From the NCBI GenBank assembly GCA_028565635.1, contig JAOXYB010052757.1:1-11486 (forward strand): a DNA stretch of 11,486 nucleotides, written 5' to 3'. A program made the translations under genes and the position numbers. Positions 1 to 8,642 of the stretch are shown one piece after another. Origin of the DNA: Phoronis ovalis. Taxonomy: Eukaryota > Phoronida > Phoronidae. Each line of letters opens with the position of its first letter. The stretch's first letter is position 1. Under the pieces are notes generated by a model that saw only the letters and a program-made list of their open reading frames with translations, searched no databases and was not told the DNA's origin.

Positions 1-342
1 CAACGACCCTTTCTGCTTTAATTGTAGAACGGTCTTGTTTATTTATTATATTGTATGGTGTTATTTCCGGGTGCTATTGTGCAGTTACTTTGTTCATGGA
101 AATTGTTATTGTATATGTTTAGCATTCATTGTTGTTGTACGGGTACTTGCTTTGGTGATTATTTTATAGATTATTTTGACTGTATATTATTACCTTATAT
201 CCTTTTTTCTAGTACCTCAATGATTTTCTTAGTCTGTTATATGTTCATGTCTCAAATTCTCGATTATCCATCATTTGCAAAATTTACTCAAAAAAGTAAG
301 CAAAACTTGTCTTTAATAACATTATCTTTTTCTGTTTCTAAG
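1..342 (+). other. 3' part of an intron (gene 1)
   Basis: This stretch is T-rich and carries stops in most frames. It ends in a pyrimidine tract and an AG at 341-342, read as the splice acceptor of the following LamG exon. A 104-codon open frame at 55-369 crosses the acceptor. It is very hydrophobic and low in complexity, shows no domain, and is about the length expected by chance in such AT-rich DNA. No exon is seen here. Confidence 0.7.
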
Positions 343-901
343 GTTGTTAGGAGGAGCGACGATAGTTGATAATGTTGGCGACATGCGAGGCGGGAAAGCT
401 TTGCTTTTGGACGGAGTTGATGACCATGCTGCAGTCCGACCACCCCCGGTATATGATGCTACATCCAGCATGACCGTCATGATAACATTCAAACCTACTG
501 GTGGGATTGGTTCCGATTTTCGTTACCTCGTCGGAGACTGGATTTCCCCGTATGTGCTCCGAATATTTTTGAGCAGAACAAACGGCCACATTTGTGTCGA
601 ATTTCGTAACCATGTTAGTGTATGCGATAGTAGTGTTATCATTCAAGAGAACGTTGTCTACACCATGGCTGCTGTTTGGAATTATGAAACAGAAGTCGTC
701 AGCATTTGGCTTGATGGCGTAAAAATTGCTGAGCAACCAAATGGAGCGAGCCAGCGTGACTTAGTTACAACTACCCACACATCTTGGAATCTAGGAATGC
801 ACCCTATTGGAAACAACGAGTTCTTCGAGGGTTACATTAACAATTTTATCGTGTTTACAGATGCCATTGCCGATGATGACATGCCGAAGTTGTTCATATA
901 G
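343..901 (+). CDS. Terminal exon: LamG/ConA-like lectin domain protein (partial)
   Basis: This exon encodes about 185 residues, most of a concanavalin A-like (Laminin_G_3 type) jelly-roll domain. Such domains bind glycans or matrix proteins outside the cell. Support is the block GGKALLLDGVDDHAAV near residues 17-32 (the usual 'LxLDGxxDyV' strand), a central hydrophobic strand series, WLDGVKIAEQ near residue 126, and a C-terminal GYINNFIVFTDAIADDDM, the usual 'G.IDdv.i...aLs..E' ending. The first strand of the domain must lie in an upstream exon outside the window. The acceptor is AG at 341-342, giving a phase-2 start; AG at 349-350 is a possible alternative. The stop TAG is at 899-901. No membrane segment or GPI-like tail follows the domain, so the product probably ends as a soluble secreted protein. 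Two close cysteines (HIC and SVC) could pair. The antisense frame at 347-736 is a shadow. Confidence 0.8.
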
Positions 902-999
902 ATAAGATACGTTCGGAATGGCGAGCACATACTACGATAGTGTAGGTGCTAGTTAGAGGTGTTCAGCAGCAGTTTTTAAAATTCAAAACTACTTATCGT

Positions 1000-1005
1000 A
1001 ATAAA
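1000..1005 (+). terminator. Poly(A) signal AATAAA of the LamG gene
   Basis: A canonical AATAAA lies about 99 bases after the TAG stop at 899-901, followed by T-rich sequence, as expected for the cleavage and polyadenylation region. It marks the probable end of gene 1 and separates it from the next + strand gene. A perfect 16-bp palindrome, GGTAATTTAAATTACC, lies at 1061-1076 just beyond; no role is known. Confidence 0.65.
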
Positions 1006-1252
1006 TTGAAATATTCGCGATATGTAATTAAAAACGAATATTTTTTATTATATTATAAGAGGTAATTTAAATTACCGAGAATTGAATATGTAATAATACA
1101 ATCAAACAAGCTGAGTGTTTTGTAGATATCAATTTCAGGATTAGTTAACAGACTAGTTAACATGATTAGCTGTATGCCAATCTATTTTCTTGGCATCAAC
1201 ACTTGAATGGAAATGTTGCAAATTATTTTGGTCAATGTAGCATTGTATCGGT

Positions 1253-1260
1253 TATATAAG
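1253..1260 (+). promoter_or_regulatory. Candidate TATA box (TATATAAG)
   Basis: The motif TATATAAG matches the TATAWAAG consensus and sits about 350 bases downstream of the LamG stop. A potential donor (CAG followed by GTAGCT, near 1312) lies about 50 bases on, so a short non-coding 5' exon of the WSC gene could start here. In sequence this rich in A and T, such a match can easily arise by chance. Confidence 0.2.
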
Positions 1261-3250
1261 ACATAGATCATCAAGAACACGTCGGAAGAATTTCAAAAAT
1301 TAAAATCGAACAGGTAGCTTCGATTATTCAGGCTCATATTAGTGTATTTTCATGTACCGCTAAATGTTTATATTCAATATAGTTTTGTATATAGTACTTT
1401 ATATAGTACCTTTTCATTTTTGTTAAAATCGTTAATATCACAATTCTGCTCAAGTGAGCTACTCATAGAACAAATAACAACTAAGAAGCGAAACAACAAA
1501 TAGGAACTCATATGACATTTATGGAATTAATGATTACATATGTCCACAGAATCTACACTCGATTTTAATAATGTCGTTTATATATAGATAAAAATATAAT
1601 GCATAAGTTTCATTAAAGTGATTAAGCTTAAAATACCTTGCTTCATTCTTGTACCGGCAAAGGTGATACATTTTACTTGAAATGGCTGCAATTTTGCACA
1701 AAAATAATAGAAATATAATAGAAATGAAAAAGTACATACCTCTTACGCTCCAATGAAGTTTCCGGTATATATATATATACATTTTCTTAATAAATAATTA
1801 CATAAATAATTATGATCAAAATGAACAAAAAAGATATATATATTTGTGACTTTTAAAAAACAAATTAAAACTGAAGCCAGCGAGCAACCCAACCTCTGAA
1901 AACTCCTTATATGGAGAAATTGCGGTTCACAAATCGGGATTTCTTTTGTTTCTTTCAGTAGCCACAAACAACAAAACTGATTTATATATAATAAATTAAT
2001 TTGAAAATTAGCTGCCTTTCTGAGATCTGAACTAAAAACCTAACACACTAGCAAGCTATTTATGGCATAACTTTTACACCTTCCTAAATTGCCCAATTAT
2101 CACAATCGTCGGTAAACCTGAATACATTCAGGGTCCGAAACGAAATAAAAGTATTTCCTTCCTCATTACATTTCGAAATTAAATACATTGATATGTTCTG
2201 TCTACAATCGTCTGAATAGAAATTTTAACTCTTCATCATAAGCAGTCAGGTTAAAAATAATAGCATAATAGTCACCGAAAATATCAAATCACCTACATGT
2301 ATAGTACTGTATTTTTAATGCTTTTGAGGTGCAACTTTTAGTTATGGAATTTTTCTAATGTCAATATGTTGTACAAAAAACTCTTGAATTATTTTTTTTT
2401 TAAATCAAAATTTGATTGCGGTCCATATGGATCGTTGGTAGATTTCATTCTTAGAAAATGTTCTCATTATCAGCAGGGTGGGGGAAAAAATGTGTATTAA
2501 GTGGACGCCATATCACAAAGAGATAATAGTTGTACTTTATTTTTGCGTGAATGTTTTTTCGTTATAACGAAAGTGTATGGGAAATCTAGTGGTACTTACG
2601 CCAAATCGTATTTGGTAAATGCCTTTCGAGTATTGTGACATCTTGCTCTGCCTGCTGTGATTTCTGATATTTACACTAGGCGCTCAAGATAGTTGTTTTA
2701 AAGCAGAAACATATTTAGCACCAAAAAAAGCAGCTGAAAGCTATGGAGGCATTGTCTTGATTTGTTGCCGTTAGTAGAACTCTTGCGAAGATTTGGATTA
2801 TTTATATTTAAATATTATGTATTTAATACATTCGTTACTGCTGAAACACGTGTGTCCTTTGTACAATAACTTGCAGTAAACATACTGAAACACTATCGAT
2901 TGTCAGATCTTCATATTTTACAGTAGGTTAATGCCGCGCAACAAAGGTAAATGATTTTACCGCAGATTGACATTATCTTGAGAATGTTTGTATATGCCTG
3001 TACGTAAGGATATTTACCATTCAATTAATTATGTTTATTTTGTTCGTTATATTAATACAACCAAAAAGAGTAAACTAATTAAAAATAAGCTTTTGCTTTA
3101 ATTCTTAGCCTTATAATTTGCTTCCTGTCAAAAGCTAATTAAATTTTAAATTACAGCTGGCGTAAGAATTGTTATACGGTATATATATATGGTATTTATG
3201 GAGCCCTGTTCACGCAGCTTTAGTGTATCTGTGAGCTATGTAATTACCAG

Positions 3251-3322
3251 TACACATGCACACACATACGCACACACAAACACGCACATACACATACTCA
3301 CACACACACACACACACACACC
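3251..3322. repeat. Imperfect (CA)n microsatellite
   Basis: This is a CA-rich tract with interruptions (CATACG, AAACACGC, ATACT), ending in an uninterrupted CA run at 3299-3321. It is ordinary simple sequence repeat DNA and probably length-polymorphic. Confidence 0.95.
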
Positions 3323-3933
3323 TCGACTATAAAATGAAATCACCTAATTGCTGTGAAAATAGCCCTCATGAATAGGAAGATCGTATAGCGTTTCTTTTGC
3401 TTGCTTGAGAGATTTTTTATAAATGTATAATGTATAAATGTTTGTTTTTCACTTATTTGTTGCTAAATGTAAATCAAAAAAATGTCTGAAAATACAACCA
3501 AACTAGCTGTCCGTTTATGCTTTTTCTGGTATTTAATAAGCATTTTTTATTAATACAAGAACCAGCATCGAAAACGGGCAACATTGGTTCTGGACATCAG
3601 GAAGTTTTTCAAATAGATAACCATCTAAAACTCTTTCATGTCACTCTGTATAGTTTTTCTATGCTTGGGATAATTTACTAATGCTTATTTTATATGTTTG
3701 CCATTAGATATTATTAAAGACATGGATGCAAATAAATTAGAGAACCATACGCGTTCGCATCGATATTGAAGTTCCCAAAAGCCAGCAGTTAAATTGACTG
3801 CTTTGTGTGTTAAGTGAATTACTATAGAAACTATGTGTTTTGGAAATTTGATGCTTTGATAACTGAGAATTGGACAGTGAGAACAAAGCTTCGTAATGTG
3901 AATGGATGTTGACTTGTGAAAAGCAAACCATAT

Positions 3934-4473
3934 CTAATCGAATCTTTTAAACTTTAAAAAGCAGAGACACATTGTTCTACTGTCTTTGAAATTCTGATGC
4001 CAAGAAATCATAGCGTTGTATTCCAAGAGTGCAACTGGCACGCAAGCATGCTTATCAGCATGAAAGCGTTTATCGCCTTGTTCTGGCTTTGTATTTGTAT
4101 TGGAAAAGGTAATTATGTACATGTAATTTAATTTTTCACAAAAGAAAACTCTAAATAAGGGTATGTTATTACAAAAAAATGAGTTTTCGTTATCTATAGG
4201 CGTTACGAAACTGATTTTTAAAACTACTTTTGTGTCAACTACATCATTTTGAAGCGGTTGCGAGTGAATATATATTTCGTCGAAGAAACAGGAATGTTCA
4301 TGTGCGTTTACATCACTTTGTAAATGTTTTTGCGGCTTCGCACACGTTTCCGATAATTCACATAATACTTTTATCCACTCTTCGAAATTTGTGGTAGATT
4401 TTGGAAACGAGTCAGAAACTGCATACAGTACAATTACCAGGAAGCACTTTCGAACTGTTTTGTGTATTAGCAT
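3934..4473 (-). CDS. Candidate orphan secreted protein, single exon, 179 aa
   Basis: I do not recognise this protein. It is the longest intact open frame in the window outside the LamG exon: ATG at 4473-4471, TAG at 3936-3934. The N-terminus looks like a signal peptide: basic residues in HKTVRKC, a hydrophobic core FLVIVLYAVS, then DSFPKS as a likely cleavage zone. After cleavage there are eight cysteines (residues 38, 44, 62, 101, 112, 144, 169, 171), an even number that would suit disulfides in a small secreted protein. The middle alternates charged and hydrophobic residues and is not low in complexity. There is no clear motif, membrane span or repeat. With stops expected at about 6-7% of codons, 179 open codons are unlikely by chance. 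Against it, the frame runs antisense through exon 1 of the WSC gene, and no canonical poly(A) signal lies close downstream on this strand (a TTTATT on the + strand is near 3546). Only a homolog or transcript would settle it. Confidence 0.35.
   Translation of the reverse strand: MLIHKTVRKCFLVIVLYAVSDSFPKSTTNFEEWIKVLCELSETCAKPQKHLQSDVNAHEHSCFFDEIYIHSQPLQNDVVDTKVVLKISFVTPIDNENSFFCNNIPLFRVFFCEKLNYMYIITFSNTNTKPEQGDKRFHADKHACVPVALLEYNAMISWHQNFKDSRTMCLCFLKFKRFD
4048..4108 (+). CDS. Gene 2 exon 1: signal peptide
   Basis: Reading from the ATG at 4060 gives MKAFIALFWLCICIGK, a short basic N-region followed by a hydrophobic core. It continues into exon 2 as GFS-LERIGCF, with plausible cleavage after GFS. 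An in-frame ATG at 4048 (A at -3) adds four residues and is used here as the outer start. A third in-frame ATG at 3997 would bury the signal peptide, and the frame is closed by TAA at 3955-3957. The donor is AAAAG followed by GTAATT at 4109, phase 1, which matches the phase of exon 2. There is no clear promoter; TTTAAAAAG at 3953-3961 is a weak TATA-like match. The exon is short and lies antisense to the 179-codon minus-strand frame, so it is the least certain exon of this gene. Confidence 0.6.
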
Positions 4474-4690
4474 CCCCTGATATATCGTTATACGATGAGC
4501 CGTTGATTTTTTTCAGGCTTGAATTGGTTTTTTTAAAAGATTAGGAATATCAAAAAAAGTTATAATTATGTGCAGAAAACAATTAATCTCATTTTAAAAT
4601 TAGGAAATATATATCACTGATGATTTTATTGGGTCTATGCAATACAGCAATAACGTAATAGTAAATAAACTGTTGATTTAATTATTACAG

Positions 4691-4863
4691 GCTTCAGCCT
4701 TGAGCGAATTGGATGTTTCAAGGATTGTGTGAACGTCCCCGAAGACGGCGGCGATCGAGATTTACCGCAACTTATTTCAATTCTTGCAGGCGTGTCTCCG
4801 GGAACCTGCACATATGAATGCCACAGAAGAGGATTTAAATACGGTGGTGTGCAGAACTCGGAT
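4691..4863 (+). CDS. Gene 2 exon 2: N-terminal half of WSC domain
   Basis: The acceptor is TTATTACAG at 4690 and the donor is GTAAGT at 4864, with phase 1 at entry and phase 0 at exit. It encodes about 58 residues starting FSLERIGCFKDC and including DRDLPQL, GTCTYECHRRGFKYGGVQNSD. These match the first half of a WSC domain: GC-[YF]-x-D, then the Rxl block, then a CxxxC with 'C...gy.y.g.q' before CxCG. WSC domains are cysteine-rich extracellular modules thought to bind carbohydrate. They occur in yeast wall sensors, polycystin-1 and Kremen. The intron after SD splits the domain just before the C-x-C-G motif. Confidence 0.88.
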
Positions 4864-5220
4864 GTAAGTTGATTGCTGTTGCATTTGGTTTTTATTAATT
4901 ATTATTTTTAGACACATGGTAGCCATGTTGTCACGTCATGTATAAAGTGAAAACTTTCACTATAATGATATTGATACCTGTGTATGGTTTTTCCTAACGC
5001 ACATAAATGTGTATATACACGTGTTTTGATAGCTATCTGTGTGTAGCATACGATTAAATATCTTATTGATAATAAAGAGTGTTAGGATAAAAGTTCAATC
5101 AAAGTCAGTCTCTAATTAATTGAGTAAGGAGACGGCATGGCGGTCAGGTTTTACCTACTGTTCCTCTGATAGTTATCAACGAAAAAATTGTATATTACCA
5201 TAATCATTTAAATTTCGCAG

Positions 5221-5362
5221 TCGTGTTGGTGTGGAAACAAATACAGTCGTTATGGCCCCGGAATATTTATTCTACCAGATACTTTATGTGACATGGCGTG
5301 TTTGGCTGATGATTCTTACACTTGTGGTGGAAGTTGCCATAATGAGGTTTATGCAACCTTAG
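5221..5362 (+). CDS. Gene 2 exon 3: C-terminal half of WSC domain
   Basis: The acceptor is AATTTCGCAG at 5220 and the donor is GTAGGA at 5363, leaving phase 1. The exon begins SCWCGNKYSRYG, the WSC hallmark C-x-C-G. It continues with LCDMACLADDSYTCGGSCHNEVYATL, which fits the closing pattern C..xC.g....CGG...vY. Together the two exons hold ten cysteines rather than the usual eight. The extra two appear to be the one in KDC (exon 2) and the one in GGSC, possibly an added disulfide. Confidence 0.88.
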
Positions 5363-5609
5363 GTAGGAAACTTGAGTAAACACCCAAGCTTTTGAGATAA
5401 TTTGGCATACGATATATACAGTACGTGTTTTTATCTGTTTATTTTTGAAAATGGGTTTTGTGGTTAATTCAGTCTATTGTCTGCAATGTAAATATTCTTT
5501 TCAACGACTTGATAAAGAAGTAAATTATTTTTATATGTGTATATGTAAAAAAACTGTAATAACGGGAGTGATGAAACATTTTTGATCTCACACTATTATT
5601 ATATTTTAG

Positions 5610-5720
5610 AGGATTCGTGTGCTTCCAATCCGTGTATGAATGGAGGTACATGTACTGATCTCGTCGATAATTACGAGTGTGCCTGTCCTGATACAATCCA
5701 TGGCCGCAACTGTGAACACG
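5610..5720 (+). CDS. Gene 2 exon 4: EGF-like domain
   Basis: This is a symmetric phase 1-1 exon of 111 bases (acceptor ATATTTTAG at 5609, donor GTAATG at 5721). It encodes one EGF-like module with six cysteines: C-x4-C-x5-C-x8-C-x-C-x8-C. Its sequence carries three Notch-type modification consensus sites. CASNPC fits O-glucosylation (C-x-S-x-P-C), CMNGGTC fits O-fucosylation (C-x4-[ST]-C), and C-T-D-x4-Y-E-C fits Asp beta-hydroxylation. It lacks the full D-x-[DN]-E start of calcium-binding EGFs, although ED precedes the first cysteine. Single-exon phase 1-1 EGF modules are classic shuffling units. The 5469-5729 antisense frame is a shadow. Confidence 0.92.
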
Positions 5721-5951
5721 GTAATGCAAATTAAAGTGTTACATCCATTATGTAAATAAGAAAGACAACACAGTTGTAACTAATATATAAGTAGGCACAT
5801 TTTAACAACATACTATTTTATATGAATATAATTACGAATAAATAAGGATGCTCGCTCACATTTTCTTAAACCTTGATTTAGAAAGCAAAATAATGTTTAA
5901 ATAGTAAACATTTTAGAATCAGTTAAGTTGGAATGTGTTCTTTTTATTTAG

Positions 5952-6116
5952 GTGGTCCAACGGTAACATTTGTAGTAGTTTCCAACGTGACATATGTAGA
6001 GTGCATCGATTCTTGTTCATTTGGTACTAACAGTGTTAACTGTCGGTATTCAAGATTCACGAAAAATGACACATGTATCATAGCATATTCATCATATCCC
6101 GCATCAAACTTTGCAA
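5952..6116 (+). CDS. Gene 2 exon 5: PAN/apple-like cysteine module
   Basis: This is another symmetric phase 1-1 exon (acceptor TTTATTTAG at 5951, strong donor GTGAGT at 6117), encoding about 55 residues. The spacing C-x3-C-x8-C-x10-C in VECIDSC, VNCRYSRF and DTCIIAY resembles the core of PAN/apple domains: 'eC...C......C..f.y.....C.l'. The exon is short for a full PAN domain (usually about 70-80 residues), so this may be a degenerate or minimal version. NVT and NDT are possible N-glycosylation sites. The exon itself is well supported by phase and splice sites; the domain name is tentative. The open frames at 5933-6148 and (antisense) 5944-6135 are the read-through and shadow of this exon. Confidence 0.7.
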
Positions 6117-7070
6117 GTGAGTATGAAAAAACCATGTTATATAAATGAATATTTAGAGATATATATCTTACATAAATTGGTATATGTCACAAGCAAGTTA
6201 ACTTATTTATATTTTGAAAACTTATAATTGAGAATAGTGGTAATTAATAAGATTTGCGTTTTAATAAAATAAGATATATTAAAAGAATATCTAATAACAA
6301 TGTAATATAATCATGCACTAATTTATCTATTCTAAATCATGCGTACTATACTTTTTCCCCTTCCTGTTTAATAATGTGTCAAAGATCCAAATATTGTTAT
6401 GTATATATTTCTGTATGTACAATATATAATCACTCCTTTGCTAATGTTCCACTGAAACTTTTAATCTTTTTACGACTAGAATCTCATTATCAGTGAAAAA
6501 TACAATACACAGTAAGTCACAATTTCTATTCCTATTGAAATGCTGTGAATACTGCACACATACTATGATACAGTCTCTATTCATTTTGAAATGCTGTGAA
6601 TACACATTAAAACCCAGCTAAATGATGATCATACCAACTCTGGGAAAAACACAGTAAGATACAGCCTTTAAAAATTTATCAACGCTGTAAAAAGCACTGT
6701 AAGACACAAAAACAACTGTGTCCCGTTTAAGTTTAATATTCCACATTATTTCTCGAAACGTACAGGTAACTGTCTTTCACTTGTTATTTAACTCTATCGA
6801 AAGTCGCACAGTTCTCGAAATATTTCACTTATAAATTCTTGCCCAGTGCTTACCACATTTGGTTCTACTAGACTACTTTCTTATTATCATTCTACCCTTC
6901 GATTCTCTTTACTCCATATTCCATAACTATTACTATACGAGGGAGGATCACAAATGTAACCTGGATCTGACTTTTTACGTAAAAAACGGGATTATATTAT
7001 TATTTTTATTGTCACCTATGGGCGCTGCTAAGCAAATGCTTCTCTTGCAATTGATTTTTTCACTTTTAAG
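6117..7070 (+). other. Intron 5 of gene 2 (phase 1)
   Basis: This is a 954-base AT-rich intron. It contains a degenerate tandem repeat at about 6508-6720 and otherwise nothing recognised. The 73-codon open frame at 6859-7080 runs into the next exon in the wrong frame and shows no domain. Confidence 0.75.
6508..6720. repeat. Degenerate tandem repeat, about 45-51 bp period
   Basis: The phrase GAAATGCTGTGAATAC occurs at 6537 and again at 6588, 51 bases apart. Related versions follow (GCTGTAAAAAGCAC near 6684). CACAGTAAGNNAC-like starts occur near 6508 and 6651, and CACTGTAAGACAC near 6695. It reads as four to five diverged copies of one unit. The period drifts, so boundaries are approximate. 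It lies entirely within intron 5. Confidence 0.6.
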
Positions 7071-7300
7071 CGCCGAATGAAAGCTGTTGGGTACCTAAGC
7101 CTCTGGGATTAGAAGCTGGTTTACTGCCAAATAGTGCATATAACACTTCTAGTCTTGCTGCTGATCATGAACCATGGAAGGGTCGTTTGAACTATGGAGG
7201 TCCAGGGGCTCATGGCTGGAGAGCTGTATACGCACAAATCGGCGAATGGTGGCAAGTTGATCTTCTATTCGTGAAACTGATAACTGCCATTGCAACACAG
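7071..7300 (+). CDS. Gene 2 exon 6: F5/8 type C domain, first part
   Basis: The acceptor is a strong pyrimidine tract ending TTTTAAG at 7070; the donor is CAG followed by GTATAA at 7301. Entry is phase 1 and exit phase 0. The exon encodes about 77 residues with the hallmarks of a discoidin (F5/8C) domain: SCWVPKPLGLEAG (the 'C..plGm..g' start), SSLAADHEPWKGRLNYGG (the 'aSS....w...aRL' block), HGWRA (the 'aW.p' tryptophan), GEWWQVDLLFVKLITAIATQ ('wlQVDL......v.gi.TQ'). F5/8C domains bind phospholipid, glycan or collagen outside the cell through loops at one end of the beta-barrel. NES and NTS are possible N-glycosylation sites. Confidence 0.9.
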
Positions 7301-8642
7301 GTATAATATGATGTAATAACTATTATTTTTTGATAACGTAGTCCTATCGAACATTGTAGAATTATGGCGATATAGGGGTCCAAACTATTATAATAAGAAG
7401 TTAAAGTACAAAACGATTTTTGTCACGAAATCATCGATTGAGGGTCTTAACATGCACATATATCTAACCTATTGAGATAGGGTATCAGTTTGGGTATATA
7501 TAAGGCAATATCTTAAAAAATGCCATAAAAAGTCTTTCCTGTCTTAAAAATAGAGCAGGATTCATTCCAGAAAAGCAGTGTTTTTTGTAACATTCTGGTA
7601 AAATCATTTAAGAATGGTGGGGTGGTGACCACTTGGGTGGTGAGCCTTATGAGTTGAGATCAAAGACCATGCGATTTCATAATTCAACACTATGCTGGAA
7701 GGGATATTTCAAAAACTAACAGGGCACCTGTCTTCGACGGGATTATATAGACAAGTGATGAGTGAAGGTAAAACTGTAAGGCAGTTTGTGTATGCATAAC
7801 AAATAGATGAAATTTAATAGTAATATAATAGTTGCAATATATAAACCTATGTCAATGAAAAATCTACAATAGTGGGTACCACTGAATATAACGTTGCTAG
7901 TTTGGTTGTCCTCACGTTTGTTCACCTGGGGGGACAAAAGCCGTGACCCTCCAGGACCCATGTCATTCTCGTCAATTTCAAAACACACACATACACATGT
8001 GCGTACGCACACACACACACACACAATACTGCAACCTAATTTTGATTCGAATAAGGAAAAACAAGTGATCTCCTTAGACAATGAAACGCAGCACGTTCCC
8101 TATCTACCTGACAATATGGAAACTGCGATATTATAAATAATTTTAAAATTCCCAGCCCAATTATGCCAAATATGGAGATGTAATTAAAAGTGAGCGGAAC
8201 GAAACTGGTTTCTATTATAGTTTCTCCACTTGTGATTGCAGACCTCTGTAATGTTGCTTCACATGTTTGCTAAGCATAGTCCGCGTTCCACTGGAGCATT
8301 TGCTAATTATTTATTCCCAAAGCTTTTTTGTGTGATATAACACAGTTGTTTGGAATGGTACTTCAATCTAGTGATAGGTGTTCGGCAAACAACCTTGATG
8401 GGACGAGACTCGCGGTGTGTGCGAAATGAGACCCTTTCCAAATCGAGAGAGCGTGGGAAAACTTCAAATTTAAAATCCTGTTAAGTGTTTTATCAAAATG
8501 GTTTAACATTATATGTTCTGTTCAAAAAAGTTGCATGCGTTCTTTAGGGTGACACGAGGAATGTTGGACCGACTTCGCTGTACGAGTCTAACAATTTTAT
8601 ACACAGATCTAAATCTAAATTAAAGTAACATTTTATTTGTAG
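7301..8642 (+). other. Intron 6 of gene 2 (phase 0)
   Basis: This is a 1342-base intron inside the F5/8C domain, between TQ and GR. It holds a (CA)n alternating tract at 7983-8025 and, just before it, a GC-rich inverted repeat near 7926-7957 (CCTGG...CCAGG). The rest is unremarkable. Open frames at 7743-8081 (minus) and 7894-8136 (plus) owe their length to the CA repeat. Confidence 0.75.
7983..8025. repeat. (CA)n tract, fully alternating purine-pyrimidine
   Basis: This is a CA/TG-type tract containing CACATGTG and TGCGTACGCA palindromes in its middle. Purine and pyrimidine alternate without a break for about 43 bases, the composition that favours Z-DNA. It sits within intron 6. Confidence 0.9.

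Larger units (their letters stand above)
1026..3930. other. Intergenic region, no convincing gene
   Basis: About 2.9 kb of AT-rich DNA lies between the LamG gene and the WSC gene. It holds a short (TA)7 run at 1766-1779, another TA run near 3178-3190, a perfect palindrome TTTCGTTATAACGAAA at 2557-2572, a TATA-box-like motif at 1253-1260 and a (CA)n microsatellite near 3251-3322. Short minus-strand open frames at 1534-1782, 1743-1967 and 3737-3931 are AT-rich or low in complexity and are not supported as genes. I see no tRNA, rRNA or recognised transposon. Confidence 0.6.

Noticed and set aside
55-369. 104-codon hydrophobic + strand open frame
   Set aside because: It crosses a good splice acceptor, is T-driven and low in complexity, and frames of this length are expected by chance in such DNA.
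347-736. 129-codon minus-strand frame opposite the LamG exon
   Set aside because: It is a shadow of the LamG coding exon, whose + frame shows clear domain motifs.
1534-1967. Two minus-strand frames (82 and 74 codons)
   Set aside because: They include TA-repeat-encoded residues (IYIY runs), are strongly AT-driven, and have no domain or supporting splice structure.
2557-2572. Perfect 16-bp palindrome TTTCGTTATAACGAAA
   Set aside because: A single palindrome of this size is not surprising in 11 kb of AT-rich DNA and has no nearby partner or gene context.
3737-3931. 64-codon minus-strand frame after the orphan ORF
   Set aside because: It is in a different frame from the 179-codon ORF, Ser/Asn/Gln-rich and short. 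It could be its 3' untranslated region; no evidence of coding.
7615-7700. Possible tRNA-derived SINE head (GGTGGTGACC...GAGATCAAAGACC)
   Set aside because: The A- and B-box matches are poor, no cloverleaf can be drawn, and there is no tail repeat.
7743-8136. Frames of 112 (-) and 80 (+) codons
   Set aside because: They are kept open by the (CA)n tract, giving Val-Cys or Thr-His runs; not genes.
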